A stretch of DNA of 23,746 bases from contig JBCBSK010000043.1 in the NCBI GenBank assembly GCA_039819185.1, positions 1 to 23,746 of the forward strand, read 5' to 3'. Position numbers and translations under genes: made by a program. This document shows positions 1 to 8,044 of this stretch, piece by piece. Every line of letters starts with the position of its first letter. The first letter of the stretch is position 1. The notes below the pieces were generated by a model that saw only the letters and a program-made list of their open reading frames with translations, was not told where the DNA came from and searched no databases. The stretch comes from JBCBSK01 sp039819185. Lineage in GTDB: Bacteria; Pseudomonadota; Alphaproteobacteria; Rhizobiales; Tepidamorphaceae.

Positions 1-1125
1 ATCATCGATTTCGGCATGGGCAACCCGGACCAGCCGACGCCCCGCCATATCGTCGACATGCTGATCGAGGCGGTGCAGAATCCGCGCACCCATCGCTATT
101 CCAATTCGCGCGGGATCCCAGGCCTGCGACGCGCGCTGGCCGGCTACTACGATCGGCGGTTCGGCGTCGCGCTGGACCCGGAGAGCGAGGTGGTGGTCAC
201 CTTAGGCTCGAAGGAGGGGCTGGCCAATCTGGCCCAGGCCATCACCAGCCCGGGCGACATCATTTTGGTGCCCAATCCCAGCTATCCGATCCACATGTTC
301 GGCTTCATCATCGCGGGTGCCGCGGTGCGCAGCATCCCGATCGGCCAGGGTGGCGATTTCCTGGAACTCTTGGAACGGTCGGTGCGCCACAGCGTGCCGC
401 GCCCGACCGCCCTAGTGTTGAACTACCCGTCGAACCCGACGGCAGAAACCGTTGATCTCGACTTCTATCGCCGCGTCGTCGGCTTTTGCCGCGAGAACGG
501 CATCTACATCATGTCCGACCTGGCCTATTCGGAGATCTATTTCGACGGCAACCCGCCGCCGTCCATCCTGCAGGTACCCGATGCGCGGGACATCGCGGTC
601 GAGTTCACCTCGCTGAGCAAGTCGTACAACATGCCCGGCTGGCGCATCGGTTTTGCCGCCGGCAATGCCCGACTTTGTGCCGCCTTGGCGCGGGTGAAGT
701 CCTATCTCGACTATGGCGCCTTCACGCCAATCCAGGTGGCGGCAACCGCAGCCCTGAACGGCCCGCAGCACTGCGTAACGGATATCCGAACGCTGTATCG
801 TGAGCGGCGAGACACGCTGATCGACGGCCTGGCGGCTGCAGGCTGGGACGTGCCCAGTCCGGAAGCGACCATGTTCGCCTGGGCGCCGATTCCGAAACCC
901 TTCGCCGATCTGGGCTCGCTGGAGTTCTCCAAGCTGCTGCTGAAGCACGCCAAGGTCGCGGTTTCACCCGGCATTGGCTTTGGCGAATATGGCGACGGGC
1001 ATGTCCGCCTGGGCTTGGTCGAGAACAGACAGCGCATTCGACAAGCAACCAAGAATATCAAAGCGTTCTTTGCCAATCCTGAAGTGATATCCGAGGCAGA
1101 GAGCATCTCGGCAGCGGCCCAGTAG
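1..1125 (+). CDS. alaC: AlaC-type PLP aminotransferase (class I/II), 5'-truncated
   Basis: Fold-type I, PLP-dependent aminotransferase. The open frame runs in from the left edge (residues IIDF precede the first Met codon at 16), so the real start lies outside the window and the Met at 16 is internal. Visible family landmarks are MGNPDQPTP, the YSNSRGIPGLR substrate loop, VPNPSYPIH, NYPSNPT, SDLAYSEIYFDG and SLSKSYNMPGWRIGF. In the last of these, the Lys codon at 619-621 should form the Schiff base with PLP. The pattern matches E. coli AlaC (glutamate-pyruvate aminotransferase) through most of its length. Alphaproteobacterial copies are often labelled LL-diaminopimelate aminotransferase, and the two activities cannot be separated by reading. 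It is the first visible gene of a run with hom (56 bases to the chosen hom start), glpX and recJ, fitting a housekeeping amino-acid role. The family assignment is secure; the exact substrate is inferred. Confidence 0.93.
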   Translation: MIDFGMGNPDQPTPRHIVDMLIEAVQNPRTHRYSNSRGIPGLRRALAGYYDRRFGVALDPESEVVVTLGSKEGLANLAQAITSPGDIILVPNPSYPIHMFGFIIAGAAVRSIPIGQGGDFLELLERSVRHSVPRPTALVLNYPSNPTAETVDLDFYRRVVGFCRENGIYIMSDLAYSEIYFDGNPPPSILQVPDARDIAVEFTSLSKSYNMPGWRIGFAAGNARLCAALARVKSYLDYGAFTPIQVAATAALNGPQHCVTDIRTLYRERRDTLIDGLAAAGWDVPSPEATMFAWAPIPKPFADLGSLEFSKLLLKHAKVAVSPGIGFGEYGDGHVRLGLVENRQRIRQATKNIKAFFANPEVISEAESISAAAQ

Positions 1126-1181
1126 CCGAGTCGTCTCCGTCTGGGCGACCGATCGACGTGACAACCAATGAGCATCCATCA

Positions 1182-2480
1182 ATGCCCGACTCGCTTAAAG
1201 TAGGTATCGCCGGCCTCGGCACTGTGGGCGGCGGCGTCGCATCGCTGCTGACCCGCCATCACAATCTGATCGCAACCCGGGCGGGGCGCACGGTGGAAAT
1301 CGCGGCCGTGTCGGCACGGGACCGGACGCGCGACCGCGGCGTCGATCTCAGCCGGGCCACGTGGTGCGACGATGCACTCGACCTGGTCGACCGTCCGGAT
1401 GTCGATCTGGTCGTCGAGGCGATCGGCGGCGCCGACGGAATCGCAATGGAATTGTGCACAAAGGCGCTGAAGGCCGGCAAGCCGGTGGTGACGGCGAACA
1501 AGGCGTTGATGGCGGAACATGGCGGCATGCTGGCGGCCCTGGCGGACGAGACGGGCGCGAGCCTGGCTTATGAGGCGGCAGTGGCCGGTGGCATCCCGAT
1601 CATCAAGGGGCTGCGCGAGGGCCTGTCGGCCAATGTGATCGACGGCGTTTATGGTATTCTGAACGGTACCTGCAACTACATCCTGTCGGAGATGCGCAGC
1701 ACCGGCCGCGACTTCGACGACGTGCTGGAGGAGGCGCAGGCGAAGGGCTATGCCGAGGCCGACCCCAGTTTCGATATCGACGGCGTCGATGCAGCGCACA
1801 AGCTCGCCATTTTGGCCGCCCTTGCGTTCAACGGCACCGTCGCCTTCGACGATGTCCATGTCGAGGGCATCCGCCGGATCGCGGCGCGCGACATCGCCTA
1901 CGCCGAGGAGTTGGGCTATCGCGTGAAGCTGCTGGGCATCGCACGGCGCCGGCTGGAGGGCGTGGCCCTGCGTGTGCACCCGTGCCTGGTCCCGCAGGAA
2001 GCGCCGATCGCGTCGGTCGAAGGCGTGTTCAACGCCGTCATCGCCCAGGGCGATTTCGTCGATCAAGTCATGATGGTGGGGCCGGGGGCAGGAGCGGGGC
2101 CGACTGCCTCTGCCGTGGTCGCTGATATCATCGATATCGCCAGGGGGTTCAAACTGCCCGTGCTGGGGGCACCGGTGAACGGCCTGGCGCCCCTGACTGC
2201 GGTGCCGATCGCGCAACGCGGCGGCGCCTACTATCTGCGCCTGATGGTCAGCGACCAGCCGGGGGTGATCGCAACCATTGCTGCCTTGATGCGGGACAAT
2301 GACATCTCCGTGGAGAGCCTGCTACAGCGGGGCCGCTCCGACACCGATGCGGTGCCGGTCGTGATCGTAACGCACGAGACCAACGAGGCGGCCATGCAGC
2401 GGGTCGTCGACGCGCTGGAACGGGAGGAGGCGGTCTTGGAGCCGCCCCATCTGATCAGGATTGAGAGCTTGGTTCACTAA
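1182..2480 (+). CDS. hom: Homoserine dehydrogenase with C-terminal ACT domain
   Basis: Reduces aspartate semialdehyde to homoserine with NAD(P)H, the branch point to threonine and methionine. The N-terminal Rossmann motif GLGTVGGGV directly follows the chosen start. The central catalytic domain shows TANKALMAEHG, the signature GILNGTCNYILSEM and the AHKLAILAALAF region. The last 80 or so residues form an ACT regulatory domain (YYLRLMVSDQPGVIATIA, then SLLQRGR), the usual site of threonine feedback. At 432 residues the length is normal. The start was set at ATG 1182 because family members usually begin a few residues before KVGIAGLGTVG. An in-frame GTG at 1158 would add eight residues and neither start has a strong ribosome binding site. 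It lies 18 bases ahead of glpX and is probably co-transcribed with it. Confidence 0.96.
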   Translation: MPDSLKVGIAGLGTVGGGVASLLTRHHNLIATRAGRTVEIAAVSARDRTRDRGVDLSRATWCDDALDLVDRPDVDLVVEAIGGADGIAMELCTKALKAGKPVVTANKALMAEHGGMLAALADETGASLAYEAAVAGGIPIIKGLREGLSANVIDGVYGILNGTCNYILSEMRSTGRDFDDVLEEAQAKGYAEADPSFDIDGVDAAHKLAILAALAFNGTVAFDDVHVEGIRRIAARDIAYAEELGYRVKLLGIARRRLEGVALRVHPCLVPQEAPIASVEGVFNAVIAQGDFVDQVMMVGPGAGAGPTASAVVADIIDIARGFKLPVLGAPVNGLAPLTAVPIAQRGGAYYLRLMVSDQPGVIATIAALMRDNDISVESLLQRGRSDTDAVPVVIVTHETNEAAMQRVVDALEREEAVLEPPHLIRIESLVH

Positions 2481-2498
2481 CGGCAAAGGCAGTTCCCA

Positions 2499-3536
2499 AT
2501 GGCACGACAGTCAACGGCGACAAAACAGGACGAAGACGCGCCCAAAAACCGGCAAGGTCCGGTCATGGATCGCAACCTGGCGCTGGAGGTTGTGCGGGTT
2601 ACGGAAGCCGCCGCCCTGTCAGCCTCTCTGGAGATGGGCCGCGGCGACGAGCGGCAGGCGGATCAGGCCGCCGTGGATGCCATGCGCCGTGCCTTGAACA
2701 GCCTCTATATCGACGGCGAGGTCGTGATCGGCGAGGGTGAGCGCGACGAGGCGCCAATGCTGTATATCGGCGAAAAGGTCGGCGTCGGGCGCGGCCCGGA
2801 GATCGATATCGCGCTCGACCCGCTAGAGGGCACCACAATCACCGCCAAGGGTGGCCCGAACGCCCTGGCGGTCGTGGCGATGGCCAACAAGGGCGGGTTC
2901 TTGAAGGCGCCGGACGTCTATATGGACAAGATCGCGGTCGGCCCCAACCTGCCCGACGATCTGATCGATATCGATGCCGCGCCAGCGCATAACCTGAAAT
3001 CCCTGGCGCTGGCGCGACGCTGCGACGCCTCGGACCTGGTCGTCTGCATTCTCGACCGGCCGCGCCATGCCGAGTTGATCGCCAAGGTGCGCGAGGCGGG
3101 CGCGCGGATCATGTTGATTTCCGACGGTGATGTCTCCGGCATCATCGCCGCCTCGCAGCCAGACACGGGTGTCGACATCTATCTGGGCATCGGTGGCGCG
3201 CCGGAAGGCGTGTTGGCCGCCGCTGCATTGCGCTGCATTGGTGGGCAGATGCAGGGCCGTCTTTTGTTCCGCAATGACGATGAGCGCAGCCGTGCGGCCC
3301 GCCACGGTGTCACCGATCTCGATCGTGTCTATGGCCTGAATGAGATGGCCAGCGGCGATGTCATGTTCGCGGCGACTGGAGTGACCACAGGCCCCATGCT
3401 GCGCGGTGTACGGCGCTATGCTGGCGGCGCCATGACCCATTCGATCGTCATGCGCTCGAAGAGCGGCACGGTCCGGGTCATCGAGGCGCAGCACAATTTC
3501 CGGCGCAAAACCGGCTTCACGCCCCAGGATCGGTGA
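2499..3536 (+). CDS. glpX: Class II fructose-1,6-bisphosphatase GlpX
   Basis: Hydrolyses fructose-1,6-bisphosphate to fructose-6-phosphate in gluconeogenesis; in some alphaproteobacteria the class also acts on sedoheptulose-1,7-bisphosphate. The 345-residue length is typical. Metal and phosphate-binding landmarks are GEGERDEAPMLYIGE, ALDPLEGTTITAKG (the family's DP.(D/E)GT metal site), ISDGDVSG, GIGGAPEGVLAAAALRC and ATGVTTGPMLRGVRR. The N-terminal stretch up to about residue 20 (rich in Lys, Asp and Gln) is poorly conserved in look; an internal ATG at 2565 (MDRNLALEVVRVTE) is an alternative start. The stop codon overlaps the recJ start by four bases, so recJ translation is probably coupled to it. 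This placement between hom and recJ recurs in alphaproteobacteria. Confidence 0.96.
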   Translation: MARQSTATKQDEDAPKNRQGPVMDRNLALEVVRVTEAAALSASLEMGRGDERQADQAAVDAMRRALNSLYIDGEVVIGEGERDEAPMLYIGEKVGVGRGPEIDIALDPLEGTTITAKGGPNALAVVAMANKGGFLKAPDVYMDKIAVGPNLPDDLIDIDAAPAHNLKSLALARRCDASDLVVCILDRPRHAELIAKVREAGARIMLISDGDVSGIIAASQPDTGVDIYLGIGGAPEGVLAAAALRCIGGQMQGRLLFRNDDERSRAARHGVTDLDRVYGLNEMASGDVMFAATGVTTGPMLRGVRRYAGGAMTHSIVMRSKSGTVRVIEAQHNFRRKTGFTPQDR

Positions 3537-5326
3537 CAGACAGCGCACCTGGCGCCGACGCCTATCTCGGCGTTGAGCGCTCGCTGGCGGGCCGCCGCTG
3601 GTCTCTGCGGCCAGCCGACGACCGTACGGCACGGGCATTGGAACAGACCCAGGCGCTTGACCCGCTCGTCGCCCGAGTGCTCGTCGCGCGCGGTATCGAT
3701 CTGGCGCAGGCTGAGACGTTCCTCGCGCCGTCACTGCGTTCCTCTTTGCCCAACCCGTCGGTGTTGCGCGACATGGACCGGGCGGTGGAGGCCATCGTCG
3801 AGGCGGTCCAGACCGGCCGGACGATTGCGGTATTCGGCGACTATGACGTTGACGGCGCCACGTCGGCGGCGCTGCTTTCGCGCTATCTCGGGGCCGTGAC
3901 CGGCCAGCCGCCGCTGCTGTACGTGCCCGACCGGATCAAGGAGGGCTATGGCCCGAACCCGACGGCGATGCGACGGCTGCGCGAGCGCGGTGCCGATCTT
4001 GTGATCAGCGTCGATTGCGGCATCGTCGCCTTTGACGCGCTAGACGTGGCTGCCGAGACCGGGCTTGATGCCGTGATCATCGACCACCACGCGGCGGAGT
4101 CGCGGCTGCCGGTGGCACGGGCGGTGGTGAACCCCAACAGGCTTGACGACGACAGTGGCCTGGGTCACCTCGCTGCCTGCGGCGTCGTCTTTCTGGTTCT
4201 GGTCGCGGTGAACAGGCGCCTGCGTGAGGCTGGCATGTTCCAGGATCGAGCCGAGCCCGATCTGCTGTCCTTGCTGGATCTCGTCGCGCTCGGCACGGTC
4301 TGCGACGTCGTGCCGCTGATCGGGCTGAACCGCGCCTTGGTTGCGCAAGGGCTGAAAATCATGGCCCAGCGGCGCACCGTTGGCCTTGATGCCCTGATGG
4401 CCGCTGCCCGCCTCATCGATCGGCCCACGGCCTATCATGCCGGCTATATCCTGGGCCCGCGCATCAATGCGGCCGGTCGCATCGGCCAGGCCGATCTCGG
4501 TGCGCGTCTCTTATCGACGGAGGACGGCGGCGAAGCGCGGATGATCGCCGAGCAGCTGAATGCCCATAACGAAGACCGCAAGGCGATCCAGGAACAGGTT
4601 CTGGCCGAGGCCGATGACCAGGTCGCCGGACAGACCGGGCCGGTGATCGTGGTCGCGGGTGAGGGCTGGCATCCTGGCGTGATCGGTGTCGTTGCCGGCC
4701 GGCTGCGCGAACTCTATGACCGGCCGGCCTGTGCCGTCGCGCTCGAAGGTGGTATCGGCAAGGCGTCTGGCCGGTCGATGCCTGGCATCGATCTCGGCGC
4801 CGCAGTGATCGAGGCACGGCGCGCGGGCCTTTTGCTGGCGGGCGGCGGCCACCCGATGGCGGCGGGCTTTACGGTTGCGGCCGTCAAGCTCGCCGCACTG
4901 CGCGATTACCTCAACCGCCACGTCGCCGCCCAAGGCGGCGGGCCGGCCGTTCCCTCGCTGGACCTCGACGGGGCGCTCTCAGTTGGCGGTGCGACGACGG
5001 CGTTCGCGGAGAGCATTGAGCGTCTGGCGCCGTTCGGACCCGGCAACGAAGAACCGTGCTTTGTCCTGCGCCACGCCCGGGTCGTAAAGCCGTCGATCGT
5101 CGGGGCGGGTCATGTCCGCTGCTGGCTGACCGGGGCTGGGACGGAACGGCTGAAAGCCATTGCCTTTCGCGCTGGCGAGACACAGGTCGGCGACGCCTTG
5201 CTCGCCGGTACCGGCGCGCCTCTGCATCTGGCTGGCCGTTTGCGCATCGACCGCTGGCAGGGACGGGTGCAGCCGCAATTTCAGATCGAGGACGCCGCGC
5301 CCGCTTGGGGGCAGGGGACGGAATAG
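3533..5326 (+). CDS. recJ: Single-stranded-DNA-specific exonuclease RecJ
   Basis: A 5'-3' single-strand exonuclease acting in RecF-pathway recombination, mismatch repair and base-excision repair. The 597 residues are close to the usual RecJ length. DHH-family motifs appear in order: VFGDYDVDGATSAALL (motif I), VISVDCGIVAFDAL (motif II), VIIDHHAAES (the DHH metal motif III), ALGTVCDVVPL (motif IV), and in the DHHA1 half AGRIGQADLGARLL and GGGHPMAAGFTV. A C-terminal OB-like segment (LAPFGPGNEEPCF and onwards) is present. The GTG start shares four bases with the glpX stop (GTGA), a classic coupled arrangement. It is the last gene of the alaC-hom-glpX-recJ run; tRNA-Glu follows 86 bases later. 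Confidence 0.97.
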   Translation: MTDSAPGADAYLGVERSLAGRRWSLRPADDRTARALEQTQALDPLVARVLVARGIDLAQAETFLAPSLRSSLPNPSVLRDMDRAVEAIVEAVQTGRTIAVFGDYDVDGATSAALLSRYLGAVTGQPPLLYVPDRIKEGYGPNPTAMRRLRERGADLVISVDCGIVAFDALDVAAETGLDAVIIDHHAAESRLPVARAVVNPNRLDDDSGLGHLAACGVVFLVLVAVNRRLREAGMFQDRAEPDLLSLLDLVALGTVCDVVPLIGLNRALVAQGLKIMAQRRTVGLDALMAAARLIDRPTAYHAGYILGPRINAAGRIGQADLGARLLSTEDGGEARMIAEQLNAHNEDRKAIQEQVLAEADDQVAGQTGPVIVVAGEGWHPGVIGVVAGRLRELYDRPACAVALEGGIGKASGRSMPGIDLGAAVIEARRAGLLLAGGGHPMAAGFTVAAVKLAALRDYLNRHVAAQGGGPAVPSLDLDGALSVGGATTAFAESIERLAPFGPGNEEPCFVLRHARVVKPSIVGAGHVRCWLTGAGTERLKAIAFRAGETQVGDALLAGTGAPLHLAGRLRIDRWQGRVQPQFQIEDAAPAWGQGTE

Positions 5327-5412
5327 ACCGCGCCGGCAATCGCGCGAGATCAAGGCTTGATTTATCGCCACGCCGCCTTTAATGCTCTGCGCGCCTTCGG
5401 CACCACGGTCAC

Positions 5413-5488
5413 GTCCCCTTCGTCTAGAGGCCTAGGACACCGCCCTTTCACGGCGGCAACACGGGTTCGAATCCCGTAGGGGACGCCA
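5413..5488 (+). tRNA. tRNA-Glu (anticodon TTC)
   Basis: A full cloverleaf can be folded. The acceptor arms are GTCCCCT and AGGGGAC with discriminator G, followed by an encoded CCA at 5486-5488. The anticodon arm is CCGCC/GGCGG with loop CTTTCAC, putting TTC at 5447-5449. The T arm has GGTTCGAATCC. The T-A first base-pair context and TTC anticodon identify glutamate. The gene separates the core operon from the polysaccharide locus. The 3' end of tRNA genes is a common integration site, but no second copy of this 3' end was found in the window. Confidence 0.97.
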
Positions 5489-5848
5489 TTGATTTCAGTG
5501 GGTTAGCTAGTCTGTACGCCTCGCGTTGTGGTTCATTTGAACCTCTTTTGCGCCCTCCGCTCTGATCCATCTCCCGACACCTGATGCAAATTCGCGTTTG
5601 CAGCGTTAAGTCGCCAAAGCCCTTGCGGCGGACGACACGTTCTTAGAGAGCTATCGCTCGCGTGTCTTGGACGAGAAACCGCCGGCAGAGAGCTCATTGA
5701 GCGGGTAGACTGCTGTAGGCGCTAGACCAACCTGTCACAGCCGGATGCTGCACTGTGTCGTCCGGTATGAGGATGCGAATCGGGATTGCAGAGACTTGGT
5801 GATGTTGCGTATGGCCTCCCACGCACGACAATTGGCAAGAGCGGTGAT
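5489..5848. other. Gene-free stretch between tRNA-Glu and the first glycosyltransferase
   Basis: Contains the weak terminator at 5530-5549 and one further small hairpin (TGCAAA/TTTGCA around 5584-5601). No convincing coding frame, RNA gene, integrase remnant or att-like copy of the tRNA 3' end was seen. A promoter for the downstream locus probably lies here, but no clear -35/-10 pair could be picked. Confidence 0.5.
5530..5549 (+). terminator. Short hairpin with T-rich tail after tRNA-Glu
   Basis: GGTTC and GAACC pair around a four-base ATTT loop and are followed by TCTTTT. The stem is only five pairs, so this would be a weak intrinsic terminator. It sits 41 bases past the tRNA, where a terminator for the tRNA transcript is expected. 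Confidence 0.5.
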
Positions 5849-6814
5849 GTGGCAACGACAGACCTAGTTGATATCATCTGCTTGCTGCACAAGCCGGACG
5901 TGGCCTTTCTTGAACGCCAGATACGGTCAATCCAGTCCCAGACATCTGGTGGATGGCGGTGCCACCTCCACGACGATGCCAGTGGCGATACCGAAGCCGT
6001 GGAGCGCATGGTCGCGGCAGACGACCGGATCGCATTGCATCTCCATCCCGCCAGGCTTGGGGTGGTGGGAAGTGCCGCCCGTGCGATCGGCATGCTGCCG
6101 CGGGATTCGAAGATCGTCTTCTTTGCCGATCAGGATGACATCTGGGAACCGCACAAGGTTGAGCGGTTTTGTCAGGCGTTTGATGCGAATCCCCAATGGC
6201 AATTGATTCACAGCGACATGGCGCTCGTCGACAGTCAGGATCACGTTACCGAAGCTTCATGCTTTGCATTTCAGCAGCGTGCGGTTGCGAATGTGAGCCC
6301 GGAGTCGCTCTTAGTTCGGAGCGTTGTGACGGGTTGCTCAATGGCGGTGCGCTTCGACCTTTTAAGCCGGGCTATGCCCTTGAAAACGGACGCGAGACCC
6401 ACGGTCTATCATGATCGTTGGATTGCCATGGTGGCGGCACTCGATGACGCCATCGGCGTTCTGAACGAGCCGCTGACGCGGTATCGTCAGCATGGTGCCA
6501 ACCAGTTGGGTGCTGTTTCTCCGGCCGATAGGGCCCGACAATTTCGACGGGCACCGATGCAGAAGCTCAAGGACGCGTGGGCCGAGAGGCTCGCTTTCCT
6601 GAATGCGTTGGAGCGTTGGGGGCGAACCAGAAACCTTACCCCGGCCGCTCGATCAATGCTGGATACGATATTGACCTGGAGAAGCCGCTATAGCCCGGGG
6701 TTGTGGCGGTATAGCTTGGCACTGCGGCGTCGCGCCTGGGTCGACCGCCGCGCAGCATTGGGGCTGGCCGTCGGTCGCCTCTTGGTTGGCCCAGGCGAGC
6801 AGAATCACAGTTAG
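5849..6814 (+). CDS. Family 2 glycosyltransferase
   Basis: An inverting GT-A fold glycosyltransferase, expected to add a sugar from a nucleotide-sugar donor to a growing cytoplasmic glycan. Seen are the N-terminal strand VDIICLLHKPD, the nucleotide-binding HDDASGD (about residues 41-47), the metal-binding DQDD (residues 94-97, in FFADQDDIWEPHK), SDMALVD, and the C-terminal HDRWIAMVAA and LTRYRQHGANQLG. These features match the rhamnosyltransferase-like subgroup of GT2. The start was set at GTG 5849, which places the first beta-strand near the N-terminus as usual (321 residues). A TTG at 5786 would add 21 residues with no homology-like content. It is the first gene of the polysaccharide locus and lies upstream of an IS scar that separates it from wzm. 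The sugar specificity cannot be told. Confidence 0.88.
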   Translation: MATTDLVDIICLLHKPDVAFLERQIRSIQSQTSGGWRCHLHDDASGDTEAVERMVAADDRIALHLHPARLGVVGSAARAIGMLPRDSKIVFFADQDDIWEPHKVERFCQAFDANPQWQLIHSDMALVDSQDHVTEASCFAFQQRAVANVSPESLLVRSVVTGCSMAVRFDLLSRAMPLKTDARPTVYHDRWIAMVAALDDAIGVLNEPLTRYRQHGANQLGAVSPADRARQFRRAPMQKLKDAWAERLAFLNALERWGRTRNLTPAARSMLDTILTWRSRYSPGLWRYSLALRRRAWVDRRAALGLAVGRLLVGPGEQNHS

Positions 6815-6857
6815 CGAGGTATGTTGACCGGGTGTTCTGTCTGTTCGCTTGAACTGC

Positions 6858-6890
6858 TCAGGTAGCCTACTGTTGCAAAAGGCTGCCTGA
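6858..6890. repeat. Ten-pair hairpin downstream of the GT2 gene
   Basis: TCAGGTAGCC at 6858-6867 pairs with GGCTGCCTGA at 6881-6890, with one G-T wobble and a 13-base loop. There is no T-run after it, so it is not a standard intrinsic terminator. It could stabilise or end the GT2 transcript, or be the edge of a decayed insertion element, since transposase-like coding begins close behind it. Confidence 0.4.
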
Positions 6891-6940
6891 TTGAGCGTCG
6901 GCCCCTGGCTGTTTCGAGCCATCGAACGGTCGGCGTCTCG

Positions 6941-7153
6941 CTGATCGTGCCGTCAATGACGGGCTGTGGTCGGAAACCCCGTCTTGGCAATGTGCCCTAC
7001 AAGATAGTCAACTACATCGAACGTTTCTTCAATAAGATCAATTGCTTTCGAAGGATCGCAACGCGCTACGAACAGCACCCCTCAAGCCGGCTCACGATGA
7101 TCTAGCTCGCCGCTATCATCACCTGGCTACGAACGTCGGAGTTCATGAGCTAG
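6941..7153 (+). pseudogene. IS5-family transposase C-terminal remnant
   Basis: Translating the frame that ends at TAG 7151-7153 gives LIVPSM, then NYIERFFNKI, FRRIATRYE, and after an internal stop at 7112-7114, LAAIITWLR. This order closely resembles the C-terminal end of IS5-family (IS427-like group) DDE transposases, where (V/I)ERFFN(K/R)IK.FRRIATRYD precedes a hydrophobic helix and the final residues. The in-frame stop and lack of any N-terminal half show it is a dead fragment. It occupies most of the gap between the GT2 gene and wzm and marks a past insertion within the locus. The family call rests on pattern memory, not on a search. Confidence 0.75.
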
Positions 7154-7233
7154 CAATTGCCATAGCGGTGTTCTATGTAACGCATCGTTGGCGTGCCCGT
7201 TGGATCGTTTGGCATGTCTTGGAGAACCTTGCA

Positions 7234-8031
7234 TTGAAATCCGGCTATCAGGCGGCGCTTCGGGATTTGTGCGGCGCCCTCGCAAACTGGCGAATCTGGA
7301 GCGTTTTCGGTTGGGAGGACATCCGGCAACGTTATCGCCGTTCCGTGCTCGGCCCGTTTTGGTTGACGATCAGCACTGCGGTCCTGATTGCAACGATTGG
7401 GTTTGTGTTTGCCAATCTATTCGGCCGACCACTCGACGAGTTTTTCCCAAACTTGGCAGTAGGGCTTATCGTATGGACGTTCATCCGACAGGTCATTGAA
7501 GGCGCCTCCGACGTGTTTTCCAGCCAGGAAAGGGTCATCAAGCAGGTAAATTTGCCCTTAACCACTCATGTGCTACGGATGATCTGGCAGAACCTTATTA
7601 TCCTCGGCCATAATGCAGTGATCATCGTCGCACTATGGTTTTGGTTCGGCCTCTGGCCGGGCATGGCGATTTTGCAGGCTGTCCCAGGGCTTATCCTGCT
7701 GGTTCTCAACGGCATTTGGGTGGTGTGGCTAGTGGCGATCATCTGCACCCGATTTCGCGATGTCGGGCCGATCGTCACCAGCGTCATGCAGATGCTGTTC
7801 TATTTCACGCCGATCCTGTGGCTGCCGGAAATGATGACCGAGAGAGGGGTAGGATTTATCGTCGACTACAACCCGATGGCACACCTGCTCGCCTTGGTTC
7901 GCATGCCTTTGCTCGGTCAGGAGGTACCCTTCGCCAGTTGGGCTGTCGGGATAGGGCTGCTGGCCGTCGGTGCGCCTCTGGCCTGGTACGCCATGGGCCG
8001 GCTGCGCCATCGAATTGCCTTCTGGCTCTAG
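7234..8031 (+). CDS. wzm: Polysaccharide ABC exporter, membrane subunit (Wzm/KpsM type)
   Basis: An integral inner-membrane subunit of an ABC-2 type exporter that moves lipid-linked O-antigen or capsule glycan out of the cytoplasm. The N-terminal DIRQRYRRSVLGPFWLT is the classic pre-TM1 motif of Wzm/KpsM/TagG proteins. About six hydrophobic segments follow, including LTISTAVLIATIGFVFANLF, the long run around HNAVIIVALWFW, and the final pair near FASWAVGIGLLAVGAPL. FYFTPILWLPEMM is the typical late loop. Start TTG 7234 gives 265 residues, the usual family length, and has GGAG nine bases upstream. The longer frame to 7042 reads through an IS remnant and would add 64 implausible residues. Its ATPase partner begins 14 bases downstream. 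Confidence 0.92.
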   Translation: MKSGYQAALRDLCGALANWRIWSVFGWEDIRQRYRRSVLGPFWLTISTAVLIATIGFVFANLFGRPLDEFFPNLAVGLIVWTFIRQVIEGASDVFSSQERVIKQVNLPLTTHVLRMIWQNLIILGHNAVIIVALWFWFGLWPGMAILQAVPGLILLVLNGIWVVWLVAIICTRFRDVGPIVTSVMQMLFYFTPILWLPEMMTERGVGFIVDYNPMAHLLALVRMPLLGQEVPFASWAVGIGLLAVGAPLAWYAMGRLRHRIAFWL

Positions 8032-8044
8032 CAAGACACCACCG

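Larger units (their letters stand above)
6815..7233. other. Gap between GT2 and wzm: hairpin, IS scar, wzm leader
   Basis: This 419-base gap contains the hairpin at 6858-6890 and the transposase remnant ending at 7153, followed by 80 bases of leader before the chosen wzm start. GGAG at 7221-7224 is a good ribosome binding site, nine bases ahead of TTG 7234. The in-frame open stretch from 7042 to 7233 overlaps the transposase remnant in a different frame, so it is not believed to be part of wzm. Confidence 0.6.

Noticed and set aside
1179..2216. Long minus-strand open frame (345 codons) opposite hom
   Set aside because: It is a shadow of the hom reading frame in GC-rich DNA; the plus strand has full homoserine dehydrogenase motifs and this translation has none.
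2823..3734. Minus-strand open frame of 303 codons across glpX and recJ
   Set aside because: Runs across the junction of two well-supported genes on the other strand and has low-complexity Arg/Ala/Gly content.
5466..5488. tRNA-Glu 3' end as an attB site with a matching attR further right
   Set aside because: No second copy of the T-arm/acceptor sequence was found in the window and no integrase gene is present.
6869..6879. ACTGTTGCAAA, resembling the terminal repeat of IS6/IS26-type elements
   Set aside because: Only eleven bases, without the leading GGC, no partner repeat and no IS6-type transposase nearby; probably chance.
7042..7233. N-terminal extension of wzm from TTG 7042
   Set aside because: Overlaps an IS5-type transposase remnant in another frame and makes the protein longer than its family; TTG 7234 has a better ribosome binding site.
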